Assembly: GCA_019638635.1 (NCBI GenBank)
Contig: JAHBTM010000013.1
Location: 1-48,847, forward strand
Length of the DNA: 48,847 nt
Source of the DNA: Ferruginibacter sp.
GTDB lineage: Bacteria > Bacteroidota > Bacteroidia > Chitinophagales > Chitinophagaceae
Direction: 5' to 3'
Part shown: positions 35,772 through 45,393 of the stretch, piece after piece
Layout of the letters: each line of letters begins with the position of its first letter
How positions within the stretch are numbered: the first letter of the stretch is position 1
Position numbers and translations under genes: made by a program
The notes under the pieces: generated by a model
Databases searched by the model: none
What the model was told of the DNA's origin: nothing
What the model saw: the letters and a program-made list of their open reading frames with translations, nothing else

Positions 35772-37352
35772 TTATTTGTGTATCTCGCTGGTGAAATGAA
35801 ACTCAATGTCGGGGTTGTTTGTTCGCTCGGTTTGGAGAAACCATTCACTTTGCGCCAGATATACCAGATGTCCGTCTTTATCTTCTGCAATATTCGCCTG
35901 CTTAAACCGGGTGAAATCCAACAGCTTCTTAGGGTCTTTACTGGTAATCCAACAAGCTTTGTAGAACGGCAGCGCATTCATCTGAACAGAAGCACCATAC
36001 TCCTGCAATAAGCGGTATTGAATCACCTCAAACTGTAATTCACCTACACAACCAATAATCTTCTTATTTCCTCCAAATTGTGTGAACAGCTGTGCCACCC
36101 CTTCATCCGTTAACTGATTTAAACCTTTCTCCAACTGCTTGGTTTTCATTGGGTCTTTATTAGATACCTCTTTAAAAATTTCAGGTGAAAAACTGGGGAT
36201 TCCGGTGAAATAAAACGATTCACCTTCGGTGAGTGTATCGCCAATTTTGAAGTTCCCTGTATCAAATAGTCCGACAACATCCCCCGGATAAGCCTCTTCA
36301 ATCACGTCTTTTTGACGGGCCATAAAGCTGTACGGATTGGTGAAGCGTACATCCTTTTCCAAACGCACATGCCGATAATATTTGTTCCGCGAAAACTTAC
36401 CGCTGCATACCCTGAGAAAGGCGATGCGGTCGCGGTGTTTGGGATCGAGGTTGGCATGGATCTTAAATATGAAACCACTGAACTTCTCCTCTTCCGGTTT
36501 AACCAAACGGCTGGTTGTTTCTCGTGGCCGGGGCGTAGGAGCAATATCAATGAAGGTATCCAACATCTCCTTCACACCAAAATTATTGATGGCACTTCCA
36601 TAGAAAACCGGAGCGATATCACCAGATAAATAATCGTTCACATTGAGCTGGCCGTAAACACCTTCCAACAATTCCACATCCTCCCTCAATACCGCCGCAT
36701 CTTTCTCTCCAATGGCTCTATCGAGTGCATCGGTATGCAGGTCACTAATTTCAAGTACGTCTTCTGCTTTGGAGCCAGGAGAAAATAACACCAATCGCTT
36801 CTTCGACAAATCATACACGCCTTTAAAATCTTTTCCGCTGTTGATGGGAACCGTCATGGGATGTAAACGAATCGGCAACTCCTTCTCTATCTCTTCCAGC
36901 AAATCGAACCGATTTTTCCCGTCACGGTCCATTTTATTGATATATACAATTACCGGCGTTTTACGCATGGCAATCACCTCCATCAATCGGCGAGTTTGTT
37001 CCTCTACTCCATTTACACTATCAACCACCAACACCACACTGTCTACCGCGGTTAATGTCCTGAAGGTATCTTCCGCAAAATCCTTGTGCCCCGGTGTATC
37101 CAACAGGTTGATCAGGTGATCACGATACTCGAATGTCATAACACTGGTGGCTACACTAATTCCACGCTGCCGCTCAATCTCCATAAAATCACTCGTGGCA
37201 TGCTTCTTTATTTTGTTGCTCTTTACCGCTCCTGCCGTTTGAATGGCTCCACCAAACAACAGAAACTTCTCCGTTAAGGTGGTTTTACCGGCATCGGGGT
37301 GAGAGATGATGGCAAATGTTTTCCGGCGCTGTATTTCGGGTATGTATTTCAT
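35772..37352 (-). CDS. prfC: Peptide chain release factor 3
   Basis: A GTPase that recycles RF1 and RF2 after translation termination. From ATG 37352 it has 526 residues, the family length. The G1 loop [15 protein letters not shown] (about 16-30), G3 DTPGHKDF and G4 NKMD are intact, followed by RF3-specific [19 protein letters not shown] and the [12 protein letters not shown] domain. A longer frame opens at 37481, but the -7 box at 37361-37368 lies inside it and conserved homology starts at [17 protein letters not shown]. It is divergent from the ABC permease. Confidence 0.97.
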   Translation of the reverse strand: MKYIPEIQRRKTFAIISHPDAGKTTLTEKFLLFGGAIQTAGAVKSNKIKKHATSDFMEIERQRGISVATSVMTFEYRDHLINLLDTPGHKDFAEDTFRTLTAVDSVVLVVDSVNGVEEQTRRLMEVIAMRKTPVIVYINKMDRDGKNRFDLLEEIEKELPIRLHPMTVPINSGKDFKGVYDLSKKRLVLFSPGSKAEDVLEISDLHTDALDRAIGEKDAAVLREDVELLEGVYGQLNVNDYLSGDIAPVFYGSAINNFGVKEMLDTFIDIAPTPRPRETTSRLVKPEEEKFSGFIFKIHANLDPKHRDRIAFLRVCSGKFSRNKYYRHVRLEKDVRFTNPYSFMARQKDVIEEAYPGDVVGLFDTGNFKIGDTLTEGESFYFTGIPSFSPEIFKEVSNKDPMKTKQLEKGLNQLTDEGVAQLFTQFGGNKKIIGCVGELQFEVIQYRLLQEYGASVQMNALPFYKACWITSKDPKKLLDFTRFKQANIAEDKDGHLVYLAQSEWFLQTERTNNPDIEFHFTSEIHK

Positions 37353-37360
37353 AAAGTGCG

Positions 37361-37368
37361 CAAAGATA
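37361..37368 (-). promoter_or_regulatory. -7 promoter box for prfC
   Basis: TATCTTTG on the minus strand is an exact TAnnTTTG match, eight bases before the ATG at 37352, implying a very short leader. Confidence 0.55.
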
Positions 37369-37428
37369 ACCGTAAAATATTTTTTCTGAACGGTTCGTTG
37401 GATTGGTACAGGGGCTGAAGAAATGCAG

Positions 37429-37436
37429 TATTTTTG
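37429..37436 (+). promoter_or_regulatory. -7 promoter box for ABC permease gene
   Basis: TATTTTTG is an exact TAnnTTTG match ending three bases before the ATG at 37440. A TTG at 37403-37405 could be the -33 element. If active, the mRNA would start at or inside the start codon. Confidence 0.5.
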
Positions 37437-37439
37437 GCC

Positions 37440-38681
37440 ATGCGGAAAACGCTGAATATCCTCGCCAGTTCCCTTCATCAAACCTGGAACGAGCTTAAAC
37501 TCAACAAAACACGTACTGCCTTAAGCCTCACGGGAGTGGCTTTTGGTATTTTCTGCATCATTGGCGTACTGGCCACCGTCAATAGCTTGGAACGCAATAT
37601 CCAGGACCAGTTGAAATCACTGGGTAGCAACACCATTTATATAGACCGATGGGTGTATGGCGGCAACAGCACCGTTCCATTTTGGAAGTTACGGGCCAGG
37701 CCGGTAATGAAGTTTGAAGAGAAGGCCCTCATTGTTGAGCGCAGTGAGTTATTGGATAAAATTACTTTCCTGTTGCAAAGCCAAACCAATATCGGATACA
37801 AAGATGCATTAATCAATGGCATCACCCTGTACGGAATTGATGAAGACCAGATGGCCATTCAGCCTATAGAATTTGAAGCCGGGCGTTACGTATCGGCTGC
37901 AGAATTTCATAGCGGATCTCCGGTTTGTTTGCTGGGCTATAGCAACGCCGAAGACTTATTTGGAATTGCGAGTAGTGCTGTAGGTAAAATGGTGGACGTA
38001 AAAGGGCGCAAGGTGCGTGTGGTAGGTGTTATTAAAAAAGTAGGACAGAATTTTGTGGGATGGGATTTCGACAATTCCGTCATGCTGCCATACAAATTCA
38101 GTAAGATGTTGGTTGATGACCAGCGGATGAATCCGATTTTTATTGCAAAAGGCAAGGAAGGTGTTGCTGCTGAAGCCTTCACCGATGAACTCCGCGGCAT
38201 CATGCGGCAAATCAGACGGTTATCACCCCGCGAAGAGGATAATTTTGCATTAAACTCTGTAGAGGCCCTCAGCAAGCAGCTTTCCGATTCTTTTGTCACC
38301 TTTAATATTGTAGGTGCCATTATTGGAGGCATCAGTTTAATTGTGGGGATGTTTGGTATCGCCAACATTATGTTTGTTACCGTGAAAGAGCGCACCTCCG
38401 TAATCGGACTCAAAAAAGCAATCGGGGCAAAAAGTAAAACCATTCTGGCAGAATTTTTAATGGAAGCCATATTGTTATGTATTGCAGGTGGCTTAGGGGG
38501 ATTGGTTTTCGTGTATTTATTAACGTTATTACTATCGGGCCCATTGAATTTTCCTGTGTACGTTTCTGTTCCGATGATACTGGTTACCATCATTATCTGC
38601 CTTGTAGTAGGTGTACTCGCCGGCATCATTCCGGCTTCTCGTGCCGCCAAGATGGATCCGGTGGTGGCCATTAGAAAATAA
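37440..38681 (+). CDS. MacB-like ABC transporter permease
   Basis: A FtsX/MacB-type permease of 413 residues. The first membrane segment (about 30-50, [19 protein letters not shown]) is followed by a periplasmic MacB_PCD domain ([12 protein letters not shown] onwards) and three C-terminal segments with [26 protein letters not shown] and [17 protein letters not shown], the family's closing motif. No ATPase or periplasmic adaptor is adjacent, so its complex is incomplete here and its cargo unknown. An in-frame TTG at 37434 lies within the promoter box, so ATG 37440 is used. tsaD follows by six bases. Confidence 0.92.
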   Translation: MRKTLNILASSLHQTWNELKLNKTRTALSLTGVAFGIFCIIGVLATVNSLERNIQDQLKSLGSNTIYIDRWVYGGNSTVPFWKLRARPVMKFEEKALIVERSELLDKITFLLQSQTNIGYKDALINGITLYGIDEDQMAIQPIEFEAGRYVSAAEFHSGSPVCLLGYSNAEDLFGIASSAVGKMVDVKGRKVRVVGVIKKVGQNFVGWDFDNSVMLPYKFSKMLVDDQRMNPIFIAKGKEGVAAEAFTDELRGIMRQIRRLSPREEDNFALNSVEALSKQLSDSFVTFNIVGAIIGGISLIVGMFGIANIMFVTVKERTSVIGLKKAIGAKSKTILAEFLMEAILLCIAGGLGGLVFVYLLTLLLSGPLNFPVYVSVPMILVTIIICLVVGVLAGIIPASRAAKMDPVVAIRK

Positions 38682-38687
38682 TATACT

Positions 38688-39728
38688 ATGCCTTTAATAC
38701 TTGCCATAGAATCTTCCTGTGATGAAACCGCTGCTGCTATCAGCAAAAACGGGAACATCCTCAGTAACGTGATTGCTACGCAGGCCATCCATCAGCAATA
38801 CGGAGGTGTAGTGCCTGAACTGGCTTCCAGAGCGCACATGCAGCACATTGTACCGGTGGTGGCCGATGCCTGCCATAAAGCCGGGGTAGAATTAAAAGAA
38901 GTGGATGCTTTTGCCTTCACCCAATCTCCCGGCCTCATCGGCGCATTGATGGTAGGGGCTCAGTTTGCCAAATCACTTGCGATGGCCACAGGCAAACCCC
39001 TCATTGCCGTACACCATATGCAGGCACATGTACTGGCCAACCTGATTGAAGAACCCAGGCCTGCATTTCCCTTTTTATGTTTAACCGTTAGTGGCGGTCA
39101 TACTCAAATTGTGGTTTGTCATTCCCCCTACCATATGGAAGTGATCGGCGAAACGATAGATGATGCCGTGGGAGAAGCATTTGATAAAACAGCAAAGCTG
39201 CTCGGTTTGCCCTATCCGGGCGGGCCACTCATCGACCGGCACGCACAAAATGGAAACCCGAAGGCTTTTCAGTTTCCGGAGCCTAAAACAGACGGATTGA
39301 ATTTCTCTTTCTCCGGTATTAAAACCGCTGTACTATATTTTCTGTCGAATGCCGGAAAATCGTACACGTTCAAAGAACAGTTCACGGCAACGGAAGAAGA
39401 GAAAGCCGCCTTTATAGAACAACACCTGGCGGATATTTGTGCGAGTGTGCAGCACCGTTTGGTACACTACCTCATCAAACAACTTAAAAAGGCTGCCGAT
39501 CAAACCGGCATCCGTGAAATTTGTATTGCGGGTGGGGTGAGTGCAAACAGCGGATTGCGTAAAGCCCTGCAGGATGCGGGTGCCTCATACGGATGGAACA
39601 CCTACACACCGGCATTTCAATATTGTACCGATAATGCAGCTATGATTGCCATTACGGCTCACTATAAATATATAGCAGGAGATTTTGCCGGTATGGATAT
39701 TACACCGGCTGCCCGCAGTCAATGGTAA
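38688..39728 (+). CDS. tsaD: tRNA N6-adenosine threonylcarbamoyltransferase
   Basis: It transfers threonylcarbamoyl to A37 of ANN-decoding tRNAs, working with TsaB and TsaE. The 346-residue protein shows the ASKHA N-terminus LILAIESSCDETAAAI, the metal-binding HHMQAH motif near residues 108-113, LTVSGGHTQIVV, DDAVGEAFDKTAKLLGLPYPGGP and IAGGVSANSGLRKAL. It is probably co-transcribed with the ABC permease and the trmN6-like gene, whose start overlaps its end. Confidence 0.98.
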   Translation: MPLILAIESSCDETAAAISKNGNILSNVIATQAIHQQYGGVVPELASRAHMQHIVPVVADACHKAGVELKEVDAFAFTQSPGLIGALMVGAQFAKSLAMATGKPLIAVHHMQAHVLANLIEEPRPAFPFLCLTVSGGHTQIVVCHSPYHMEVIGETIDDAVGEAFDKTAKLLGLPYPGGPLIDRHAQNGNPKAFQFPEPKTDGLNFSFSGIKTAVLYFLSNAGKSYTFKEQFTATEEEKAAFIEQHLADICASVQHRLVHYLIKQLKKAADQTGIREICIAGGVSANSGLRKALQDAGASYGWNTYTPAFQYCTDNAAMIAITAHYKYIAGDFAGMDITPAARSQW

Positions 39729-40456
39729 TTATGCCTAATCCTTACTTTCAATTTAAACAGTTCACCATTCAGCAGGGCCAAAGCGCCATGAAAGTAACGA
39801 CTGATGCATGCGTGTTGGGAGCCCTGGCCAATAAACTGGTACAAACACAACCTGTATATTTTCACCGCGGACTGGATATTGGTGCCGGCACGGGAGTACT
39901 TTCACTGATGCTGACACAGGATACATCCCTCTTTGTAGATGCGGTGGAAATGGACCGGTTAGCAGCCACAGAATGTGCTTCAAATGTGCAGGCATCCCCC
40001 TTTGCCAACCGCATCACCGTGCACCCGGTGCGCATAGAAGAATATAAAACCACTCCGGAGCTGTATGATATCATCATATGCAACCCGCCCTTTTTTAAAG
40101 CCTCACTCCCCTCACCCAACGAAAGAATTAATCTGGCACGCCACGAAGATTTGCTGAGTTCGGAACGCTTGTTACAAGAAGTATTCACGCGAATGACTGA
40201 AAAGGGCACTGCAATGATATTAATGCCGGCCGACAGAGACGAAGGATTCAGGAAAAAGTCTGATGCAGAAAACCTATTTATACATTCAACGATTTATATA
40301 CAACATACGGAGCTCCATCAACCCTTCAGGGTGATATACCTGCTGAGAAAATTTTACGCGGATGAAACAACCCGTAGGTTGGTGATAAGGGATAACCATA
40401 ACGCATATACGAAAGAGATGCAGGAACTCATGCAACCCTTTTACCTCAAACTGTAA
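39722..40456 (+). CDS. tRNA1(Val) A37 N6-methyltransferase-like (TrmN6/YfiC)
   Basis: A SAM-dependent adenine N6-methyltransferase of 244 residues. The SAM site is LDIGAGTGVLSLML and the catalytic N6-methylase tetrapeptide is NPPF in IICNPPFFKASLPS, followed by ARHEDLLS, as in TrmN6. The first ATG (39722) overlaps the tsaD stop. An ATG at 39731 (PNPYFQFKQF) fits family N-termini better, and both are possible. Pairing with tsaD groups two tRNA A37 modification genes. Its end lies four bases from the convergent dehydrogenase gene. Confidence 0.9.
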   Translation: MVIMPNPYFQFKQFTIQQGQSAMKVTTDACVLGALANKLVQTQPVYFHRGLDIGAGTGVLSLMLTQDTSLFVDAVEMDRLAATECASNVQASPFANRITVHPVRIEEYKTTPELYDIIICNPPFFKASLPSPNERINLARHEDLLSSERLLQEVFTRMTEKGTAMILMPADRDEGFRKKSDAENLFIHSTIYIQHTELHQPFRVIYLLRKFYADETTRRLVIRDNHNAYTKEMQELMQPFYLKL

Positions 40457-40460
40457 CACA

Positions 40461-41660
40461 TCATTCTACGATGCCGGCATATTCCTTCATGTATTCATAC
40501 TCGGGAGTGAGTTTACCATCCTGTACAATGGTAGCCCGCCGAATCACCTCACTGCCTCCTTTGAACAAATCAGCCAGTACGTGTTTGATGAGTTGTTCTC
40601 CAAAATACCTGCTGGCATCGCGTGGCAATTCGTTGGGCAAATTCCCTACCGCCATAACATCTACCGAGCCGGGTAAATAAGGCGCTGTTTGGGTGAACGT
40701 TTCTTTATCCACCCCATACACAGGATCTTCAATGGTGGAATCTCCCAGATTACAGGGGACTGACCCGTGCATATCATCGGTTACATCGGCAATGGTTTGT
40801 ATGCGAAAATCCGGCCTGCGGAGATCTTCCATTTCAAAAAGCCTTGGTATATTCTTATCCCAGTAAATTCCATTCATCAATATATCGGTATGCGGAATAT
40901 ACTTTGGAAATGTACAGGAGTATGTTTGCGGTTGTGTATGAAAGGTATTTCGGTGATATGTACCCTGGGCATCTTCATATAAATCTGCGCCTTTCAAATG
41001 AACGAACACCGGATACTCAAAATCCTTTTCCAGATAATCATCGGGTTCAACTTCGTGTATGCCCAACAGGTTCATAATCTCCAACAGCCCATGCGCCACC
41101 CTCCCACTACCGGTAACGGCAATTTTAATGTTCGGCAACTTTAAGCCAAAATAGGTGTGAATCAGGTATTGAAGATTTTTAGAGGAATTCACTTTAGGCA
41201 ATGTATACGCGCCGGTTCTTAAACCGTAGGCCCTCATCCCATTGTGTGCTCCCACAATCCCCGCAAAAAATCCAAAGCCTATAATTCGTGCACCGTCGTT
41301 GTGTTCAAGACATTCATAGTCGATTAATGTAATGCGCTTGCGGATAATTGCCTGCAATAACCCCTGATTGTACGGCTGAAGTTTTTTGGTATGCGAGAAA
41401 AACAAGTACGTTTTACCTTCTATCAGCATGTGTACAGGCACTTCTTTAATTCCGAAAAGTATATCACAATCCGATAAATCCTCCTGCAGCTCCACACCCG
41501 CACTCAGGTATTCACGATCACTAAAACAACGGTTGGGAGAGGGTTGAACGAGTACGGTGATTTGTGGATGGTGCATTTTCAGCCAGCGGCACTGGGATGG
41601 AGTTAATGCCACGCGGTTATCAGTGGGCACTTTTCCTTCTCTTATTAATCCGATCTTCAA
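40461..41660 (-). CDS. Saccharopine dehydrogenase (Lys1)/alanine dehydrogenase-like NAD-dependent enzyme
   Basis: A 399-residue protein with an AlaDH/PNT N-terminal domain (KIGLIREGKVPTDNRVALTP, the pyruvate/lysine-binding region) and a Rossmann NAD site (IKIAVTGSGRVAHGLLEIM near residue 200). The shape and the C-terminal SVDVMAVGNLPNELPRDAS motif fit the lysine-forming saccharopine dehydrogenase family. Bacteroidota members are common, but their substrates are mostly untested, so lysine metabolism is a suggestion. TAACTTGC upstream is a weak -7-like element. Confidence 0.78.
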   Translation of the reverse strand: MKIGLIREGKVPTDNRVALTPSQCRWLKMHHPQITVLVQPSPNRCFSDREYLSAGVELQEDLSDCDILFGIKEVPVHMLIEGKTYLFFSHTKKLQPYNQGLLQAIIRKRITLIDYECLEHNDGARIIGFGFFAGIVGAHNGMRAYGLRTGAYTLPKVNSSKNLQYLIHTYFGLKLPNIKIAVTGSGRVAHGLLEIMNLLGIHEVEPDDYLEKDFEYPVFVHLKGADLYEDAQGTYHRNTFHTQPQTYSCTFPKYIPHTDILMNGIYWDKNIPRLFEMEDLRRPDFRIQTIADVTDDMHGSVPCNLGDSTIEDPVYGVDKETFTQTAPYLPGSVDVMAVGNLPNELPRDASRYFGEQLIKHVLADLFKGGSEVIRRATIVQDGKLTPEYEYMKEYAGIVE

Positions 41661-41764
41661 AATTGATTGATTTTGAGGCGCAAGTTACAATTATTACACA
41701 AGACGACCGGTTGGGAAAAGTTTAAAAAAAAGGATTCGTTTTTGGTAGACAAAATGTATTGATG

Positions 41765-41772
41765 TAATATTG
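41765..41772 (+). promoter_or_regulatory. Probable -7 box for tRNA-Leu
   Basis: TAATATTG differs at one base from TAnnTTTG and lies 18 bases before the mature tRNA-Leu 5' end, at a spacing similar to the tRNA-Arg promoter. Confidence 0.45.
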
Positions 41773-41790
41773 CACCCGCTTCACGCATAA

Positions 41791-41874
41791 GCCCAGGTGG
41801 CGGAATTGGTAGACGCAGCAGACTCAAAATCTGCCGTTCGCAAGGATGTGCTGGTTCGATTCCAGTCCTGGGCA
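41791..41874 (+). tRNA. tRNA-Leu (anticodon CAA)
   Basis: An 84-nucleotide class II tRNA. The acceptor stem is GCCCAGG/CCTGGGC, and the anticodon stem GCAGA/TCTGC encloses loop CTCAAAA, giving anticodon CAA, which reads TTG. It has the long variable arm expected for leucine tRNAs, a T-arm with GGTTCGATTCC, and discriminator A. CCA is not encoded. Confidence 0.97.
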
Positions 41875-41880
41875 CTCAAC

Positions 41881-41912
41881 ATCCCGATGCATACAGCATC
41901 GGGATTTGTTTT
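41881..41912 (+). terminator. Rho-independent terminator after tRNA-Leu
   Basis: A perfect ten-base stem ATCCCGATGC/GCATCGGGAT with loop ATACA, then TTGTTTT, six bases after the tRNA. Confidence 0.85.
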
Positions 41913-42008
41913 ACCAACCAATACCTTCCTCAAAATGATTCTACGCATACTCCCTGTGTAAGCGAAAATTATTCCTGAAGAACAGCATCGTAAATAACTA
42001 CTAACTTC

Positions 42009-42016
42009 TATATTTG
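42009..42016 (+). promoter_or_regulatory. -7 promoter box for the M48 protease gene
   Basis: TATATTTG is an exact TAnnTTTG match, seven bases before the ATG at 42024, again implying a very short leader. Confidence 0.5.
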
Positions 42017-42023
42017 GTATCAA

Positions 42024-43412
42024 ATGTTGTATACAAAAAAGGGCCTCCGGCCATTCTTATTGCTCTTTCTTTTTTTAACCTCCCAAACATTAATTGCTCA
42101 ACAGAAACTATTGGAGCAGTTTCTGATTGATGATACATTAATGAAAAAAGTGTACATAGCTGAAGCGGAAACAAAATACAATAAAACCATAGATGCTTTT
42201 TCGGGTAATCATAAAAAGGATTATTATAAAATCCTTGGTGATCAATGGACAGAAATTAAATCGTTGATATCCGGTACCCGTACCCTGACAGATGGCAAAG
42301 CGCATGCTTATTTACAAAAAATAGTTTCTAAAATTGTTGCCTCCAACCCTGAACTGCAATCGTTGGATATTCGGGTATTCTTTTCACGAGATTACTGGCC
42401 CAACGCTTATAGCATGGGTGACGGAACCATTGCTATCAACGCCGGATTGGTTCAGTATTTTAGTACAGAATCGGAATTGGCCTTTGTACTGTGTCATGAA
42501 CTGGCACACTATTATTTGAAACACCGGGATATTGCCATTAAAAAATATGTGGATACCATCAACAGCAAAGAGTTTCAAAAAGAACTTAAAAGCATTGCCA
42601 ATCAGAAATATCAAACCAACGCCAGATTAGATGCAATGCTGAAAAACTTTGTGTTCGATAACAGAAAGCACAGTCGCGATCACGAATCGGAAGCGGATGA
42701 AAAAGGATTACAATTTTTTGTGGCAACTGGGTATAAAACACAGGCTGTATATTCGGTGATGGATATACTGAAAGTGGCTGATGATTCTATCCTCTATCAA
42801 CCATTGCAGTTAAACCGTGTGTTCCATTTCAATAATTTTCCATTCAATGAAAAATGGGTTAGAACCGAAACTTCCATTTTTAGTAAAATGAAAACCGAAG
42901 ACCAGGAACTGACTCCAAAAGAAATTGATTCACTGAAAACCCATCCTGATTGCGACAAACGGAAAGCATACCTTACTCCCCAAGTAGAAAGGTATGGCTA
43001 TTCCGGCAAGCACTTTATAGTAGATTCTGTAACCTTTAAAGAAATTAAAGAGAAGTTTGAACTTGAAATGATTGAAGAAACCTATCGGCAGAAACAACTG
43101 AGCCGAAATTTGTACTTCAATCTGTTGTTATTGCAGGAAAACAAACACACGGATTATGCCGTATTTGGCATTCTTCGTTGTCTGACCGACATCTACACAT
43201 TACAGAAATCACATACACTGGGGAATTATATTGAGGTAGAAAACCGCTATCGCAAACCTGAGTACAATCAATTGCTCAGGATGTTATCCCGTCTAAAACT
43301 CAATGATATAGCTTCAATAGGAAAATCATTTATAGAAGTGCATCACAGCCGCATGCAACAGTATGAGGAATGGTTGCATCAATATCATACATTTTTAAAT
43401 CTCACATTGTAA
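42024..43412 (+). CDS. Secreted M48-family metalloprotease
   Basis: A zinc endopeptidase of 462 residues exported by a signal peptide (LRPFLLLFLFLTSQTLIAQ). The peptidase domain has the SLDIRVFFSRDYWPNAYSMG entry, the zinc site HELAH at 158-162 and the third ligand in ESEADEKG. The second half is helical and lacks TPR repeats of the BepA kind. Periplasmic or lipoprotein-like protein quality control is the likely role; substrates are unknown. The next secreted gene starts 16 bases downstream and may be part of the same transcript. Confidence 0.92.
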   Translation: MLYTKKGLRPFLLLFLFLTSQTLIAQQKLLEQFLIDDTLMKKVYIAEAETKYNKTIDAFSGNHKKDYYKILGDQWTEIKSLISGTRTLTDGKAHAYLQKIVSKIVASNPELQSLDIRVFFSRDYWPNAYSMGDGTIAINAGLVQYFSTESELAFVLCHELAHYYLKHRDIAIKKYVDTINSKEFQKELKSIANQKYQTNARLDAMLKNFVFDNRKHSRDHESEADEKGLQFFVATGYKTQAVYSVMDILKVADDSILYQPLQLNRVFHFNNFPFNEKWVRTETSIFSKMKTEDQELTPKEIDSLKTHPDCDKRKAYLTPQVERYGYSGKHFIVDSVTFKEIKEKFELEMIEETYRQKQLSRNLYFNLLLLQENKHTDYAVFGILRCLTDIYTLQKSHTLGNYIEVENRYRKPEYNQLLRMLSRLKLNDIASIGKSFIEVHHSRMQQYEEWLHQYHTFLNLTL

Positions 43413-43428
43413 AAATAAACCACCACAC

Positions 43429-44973
43429 ATGAAACATTTACTGCTGCTCATCGGGTTATCAATGATTGCTTTTCAGCACCAGGCACAGAAACTCACCATC
43501 GACAATATCCGTAAAGTGAGTATGCGCGGTTCAGGCGCCATTAAAGACGGATCTGATGTTAAAGGTTATTACTTCTTTTATGTAAGTGATAAAGTAGATA
43601 AAAAAACCAACGAATACACCATTGATATTCATGATGACAATCTCCAAAAACTTAAATCGATCAAGTTTGAGGAAAGCAAAGATGTATTTATGCTGGAATG
43701 CGCCTTCAACGGATCAGATCTGGCATTTATGATTTACAATAAGAAAGAAAAGTATTTTGAATTTCAGATTTATGATGCCACAGGGAAGAAGAAATTCAGT
43801 TACACAAAAGATATCACCAATAAGGAAAAGAAGTACATAGAGGCTCAATATCTTGCATTGACAGATGAAGATCAATCTTTTTCGGGCATGTTCCCGATTG
43901 AAAACAAAGGTTTTCTTGTCAATATCCCTAGTCGCGAAAACAAGGATTACACATTCGAAATTCAGTACATGAGTACCGAAAAAAGAAAAATGTGGTCGTA
44001 TATTCAAACAGATGGTGGCAAGAAATTTCTGGGTGATTATCTGGGTACAGCGAACGGAGTAGTGTATTTATTTGTGCAACGTTACAAATCGATGATGGAC
44101 CAAAATCCTGAGTCGCACATTCTGGGGTTGTCACTCGAAAGCGGAAAAGTACTTTTCGAAAAAACAACTGATTTACCGGATGCCAAATTCTATCCTTCCA
44201 CTTTATCACAATTGGAGAATGGGAAAATGTATTTGTACGGAGAATATTTTGGTCCGAACGAAAATATAATGAAAGGGAAGTCAAATGGATTTTCATTCTG
44301 GGAAGTGAATGAAAAAGGGGATAAAATCAGCGAAAAACAATTGAGTTGGACAGAAGGCCTTGGTAAACATTTGTCGGTGAATTCTAAAGGCAGAATTAAT
44401 GATTTCGGATATATGGTACTGCATGACATCATTCAAACATCAGATGGAAGTATTTATGCCGTTACTGAAGGATTTAAGAAAGTTGCTGATGGTGTAGGAA
44501 TTGCGATGAACATGTTGGCGGGTGGCAAAGCTGCAAACGTGATGAAAATCAGAACTACTGATATGTTGCTCATCAAATTTGACCCTTCATTCAATATACA
44601 AGAGGCAACTATTTATCCAAAAACCAGCAGCAATGTACATTTACCGAACGGCGCTGATTTAGCCAGCATTACATTGATTGGCAAATTCATGAAATATTAT
44701 TGGGGAGGATTTGATTATCAGTATAAATTAGTAAGTAATGATAAATCTTCATTTACCTTATGTTACAGCGATTATGTGAGGGGAAAAGATTACAAAGGTG
44801 GCACCTTCAATACTATAACGTACAACAATGGCACAATGACTACGGATAAAATTAATACGAAAAGCGACGCATCTTGGTCATCGGTATTACCGGCAAAGCA
44901 AGGACAGGTACTGATTCTTGAATACTTCAGAAAAAAGAAAACAATGGAAGTGCGATTTGAAAAAATGAATTAA
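43429..44973 (+). CDS. Secreted protein of unknown function, Bacteroidota-specific family
   Basis: A 514-residue exported protein (signal peptide LLLLIGLSMIAFQHQAQ). The N-terminal KGYYFFYVSDKVDKKTNEYT and SYTKDITNKEKKYIEAQYL resemble a Bacteroidota family I believe is called DUF6770; I could not check this. The sequence is rich in beta strands with recurring aromatic-glycine patterns (NGKMYLYGEYFGPN, KYYWGGFDYQYKL), suggesting a propeller-like fold. That is an impression only. It follows the M48 protease by 16 bases. A large hairpin lies downstream at 44995. Confidence 0.75.
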   Translation: MKHLLLLIGLSMIAFQHQAQKLTIDNIRKVSMRGSGAIKDGSDVKGYYFFYVSDKVDKKTNEYTIDIHDDNLQKLKSIKFEESKDVFMLECAFNGSDLAFMIYNKKEKYFEFQIYDATGKKKFSYTKDITNKEKKYIEAQYLALTDEDQSFSGMFPIENKGFLVNIPSRENKDYTFEIQYMSTEKRKMWSYIQTDGGKKFLGDYLGTANGVVYLFVQRYKSMMDQNPESHILGLSLESGKVLFEKTTDLPDAKFYPSTLSQLENGKMYLYGEYFGPNENIMKGKSNGFSFWEVNEKGDKISEKQLSWTEGLGKHLSVNSKGRINDFGYMVLHDIIQTSDGSIYAVTEGFKKVADGVGIAMNMLAGGKAANVMKIRTTDMLLIKFDPSFNIQEATIYPKTSSNVHLPNGADLASITLIGKFMKYYWGGFDYQYKLVSNDKSSFTLCYSDYVRGKDYKGGTFNTITYNNGTMTTDKINTKSDASWSSVLPAKQGQVLILEYFRKKKTMEVRFEKMN

Positions 44974-44994
44974 CCCAATACAGCTCAAGTTAAA

Positions 44995-45047
44995 AAATGC
45001 TTCGTACGACATTTATCAGACAACTGGTAAGCGTGTACGAAGCATTT
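44995..45047. repeat. Two-tier inverted repeat, possible terminator or REP-like element
   Basis: The outer arms at 44995-45007 and 45035-45047 are perfect 13-base complements (AAATGCTTCGTAC/GTACGAAGCATTT). Inside, TTATCAG-ACAA-CTGGTAA (45013-45030) forms a second seven-pair stem with one G-U pair. It begins 22 bases after the secreted-protein stop and has no clear T run, so simple intrinsic termination is only one option. Confidence 0.7.
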
Positions 45048-45385
45048 AGCTTTATCAAATGACTGCAGTTTTCGTATAGATTACATCCATCTGTATAACT
45101 CTACTTCGCCGTTGGCTTCTTTGTTGGCCAGCAGATTAAATTTCAAAACCTGATTGAAAGAGCATGGGATTTTTAAAATACACGCAGCGTGTAAGCTCAA
45201 TCGCCGCCATGCAATAAGCGTTATTAATGGCGCAATGTTAAAGCTACTACATTCATGTTGGAGCAAATTGGAACAAAGAATTCCCTCTAACACTTAAGAT
45301 AAAACTATACAACGGCGGAACCGCTAAATTGAACGCTTCGAAATGGCAGCGCTGTATTTTAATGATGAATTATCATAATTTCACC

Positions 45386-45393
45386 TACCTTTG
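45386..45393 (+). promoter_or_regulatory. -7 promoter box for rhlE
   Basis: TACCTTTG is an exact TAnnTTTG match, 126 bases before the helicase start, predicting a leader of about 120 bases, far longer than for other genes here. Confidence 0.5.

Noticed and set aside
37353-37481. 43-residue N-terminal extension of release factor 3
   Set aside because: It contains the -7 box and divergent promoter region, and has no family similarity. Conserved sequence starts at the ATG at 37352.
45081-45293. 70-codon minus-strand frame upstream of rhlE
   Set aside because: It has a GTG start, no recognisable domain or promoter box, and crosses two palindromes, so it is not supported as a gene.
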